64,000 nt of DNA from Limnephilus marmoratus (Eukaryota; Arthropoda; Insecta; Trichoptera; Limnephilidae). Shown here one piece after another: positions 63,772 to 64,000 of this stretch (position 1 is its first letter; the number at the start of each line of letters is the position of its first letter). A program made the position numbers and the translations under genes. The notes below the pieces were generated by a model, which was given only the letters and a program-made list of their open reading frames with translations, did not search any database and was not told the origin of the DNA. The stretch covers positions 36,092,676 to 36,156,675 of the forward strand of contig OU862915.1 of the NCBI GenBank assembly GCA_917880885.1. The letters are read 5' to 3'.

Positions 63772-63905
63772 ACCAGATCTGAATAGCCAGGTACTTCCCT
63801 ACTTTCATCTGTCTTCTCCCCACTACTTTCAGCCTCACAACATACCCCAATTGGGGATGGATGACTGATAGAGTTGGGGCTCTTGTGCGGTATTTGCTTT
63901 AAAAA
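63772..63905 (+). mobile_element. SINE-1 3' part
   Basis: CCAGATCTGAATAGCCAGGT, CTTTCAGCCTCACAACATAC, CCCCAATTGGGG and GGGGCTCTTGTGCGGTATT are the SINE-1 body in sense orientation, ending in the A-rich tail (TTTAAAAAAGA). The 5' half and head are missing. Confidence 0.75.
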
Positions 63906-63934
63906 AGAGAACGCTCGATGATTTTTTTTCCTTA

Positions 63935-63975
63935 TTTATTTTTGGGGTATTACGCCGTGTTGCGCTACCTCCTTC
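63935..63975 (-). repeat. Copy of the GCGCAACACGG repeat
   Basis: On the minus strand AAGGAGGTAGCGCAACACGG then CGTAATACCCCAAAAATAAA, matching 62065-62105 and the loop and right arm of the hairpin at 60330-60392. Confidence 0.7.
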
Positions 63976-64000
63976 TATATCCAACGTTTTATTAATTAAT

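Overview
The window looks like a stretch of an arthropod, probably insect, nuclear genome. It is AT-rich, has no bacterial-type gene layout, carries a short (AACCT)n block (the insect telomere repeat TTAGG read on the other strand), and consists almost entirely of transposable elements and their debris. Several element families are typical of insect genomes: Jockey/CR1-type and R1-like LINEs, tRNA-derived SINEs, hAT and piggyBac DNA transposons, Penelope-like elements and a Helitron scrap. I recognise no host protein-coding gene. Species and order cannot be named from the sequence alone. The family names LINE-A to LINE-G, SINE-1 and SINE-2 are labels made up for this report.

Layout. 1-5.7 kb: LINE scraps (LINE-C, LINE-E) and two SINE-1 copies. 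5.7-6.2 kb: a foldback element whose arms are mirrored arrays of a 15-16 bp repeat, with the telomere-like block inside. 7.4-9.5 kb: a hAT-type DNA element with exact ends and an 8-bp target duplication, stuffed with nested LINE and SINE copies. 11.4-13.8 kb: a decayed piggyBac element with 16-bp terminal inverted repeats. 14.9-17.2 kb: a LINE-C copy, then a (CTCAT)-type array interrupted by a 520-bp hAT element and a large hairpin. 19.4-20.3 kb: a giant inverted repeat. 20.7-26.1 kb: a nest of Jockey-type LINEs (A and B) with an inverted 3' UTR. 26-33.6 kb: mostly unrecognised AT-rich DNA with one 322-bp tandem duplication. 37.1-41.8 kb: an R1-like LINE with an 891-codon open frame, repeated UTR modules and an exact target duplication. 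45.6-49.5 kb: LINE-D, with two intact frames linked by a probable -1 frameshift site. 49.9-53.2 kb: two decayed LINEs, one split by a SINE. 53.8-55.6 kb: Penelope-like remnants with hammerhead-like motifs. 56.7-59.5 kb: the youngest insertion, LINE-A copy 2, with an open frame, a 55-base poly(A) tail and an 11-bp target duplication. 59.8-64 kb: more SINEs, hairpins, a hammerhead-like motif and a second foldback element.

How the parts relate. Three LINEs (A, D and the R1-like element) still have long reverse-transcriptase frames and could be or recently have been active. SINE-2 copies end in the same hairpin-bearing tail as LINE-C, the pattern expected when a SINE uses the retrotransposition machinery of its partner LINE. 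SINE-1 has a tRNA-like head carrying Pol III box A/B sequences. The two LINE-A 3' UTR types share a stem-loop with a compensatory base-pair change. The Penelope-like scraps give a plausible source for the dispersed hammerhead-like motifs. The most notable candidate mechanism is the A_AAA_AAC heptamer in LINE-D, which sits in the correct codon register to fuse ORF1 to the endonuclease/reverse transcriptase frame.
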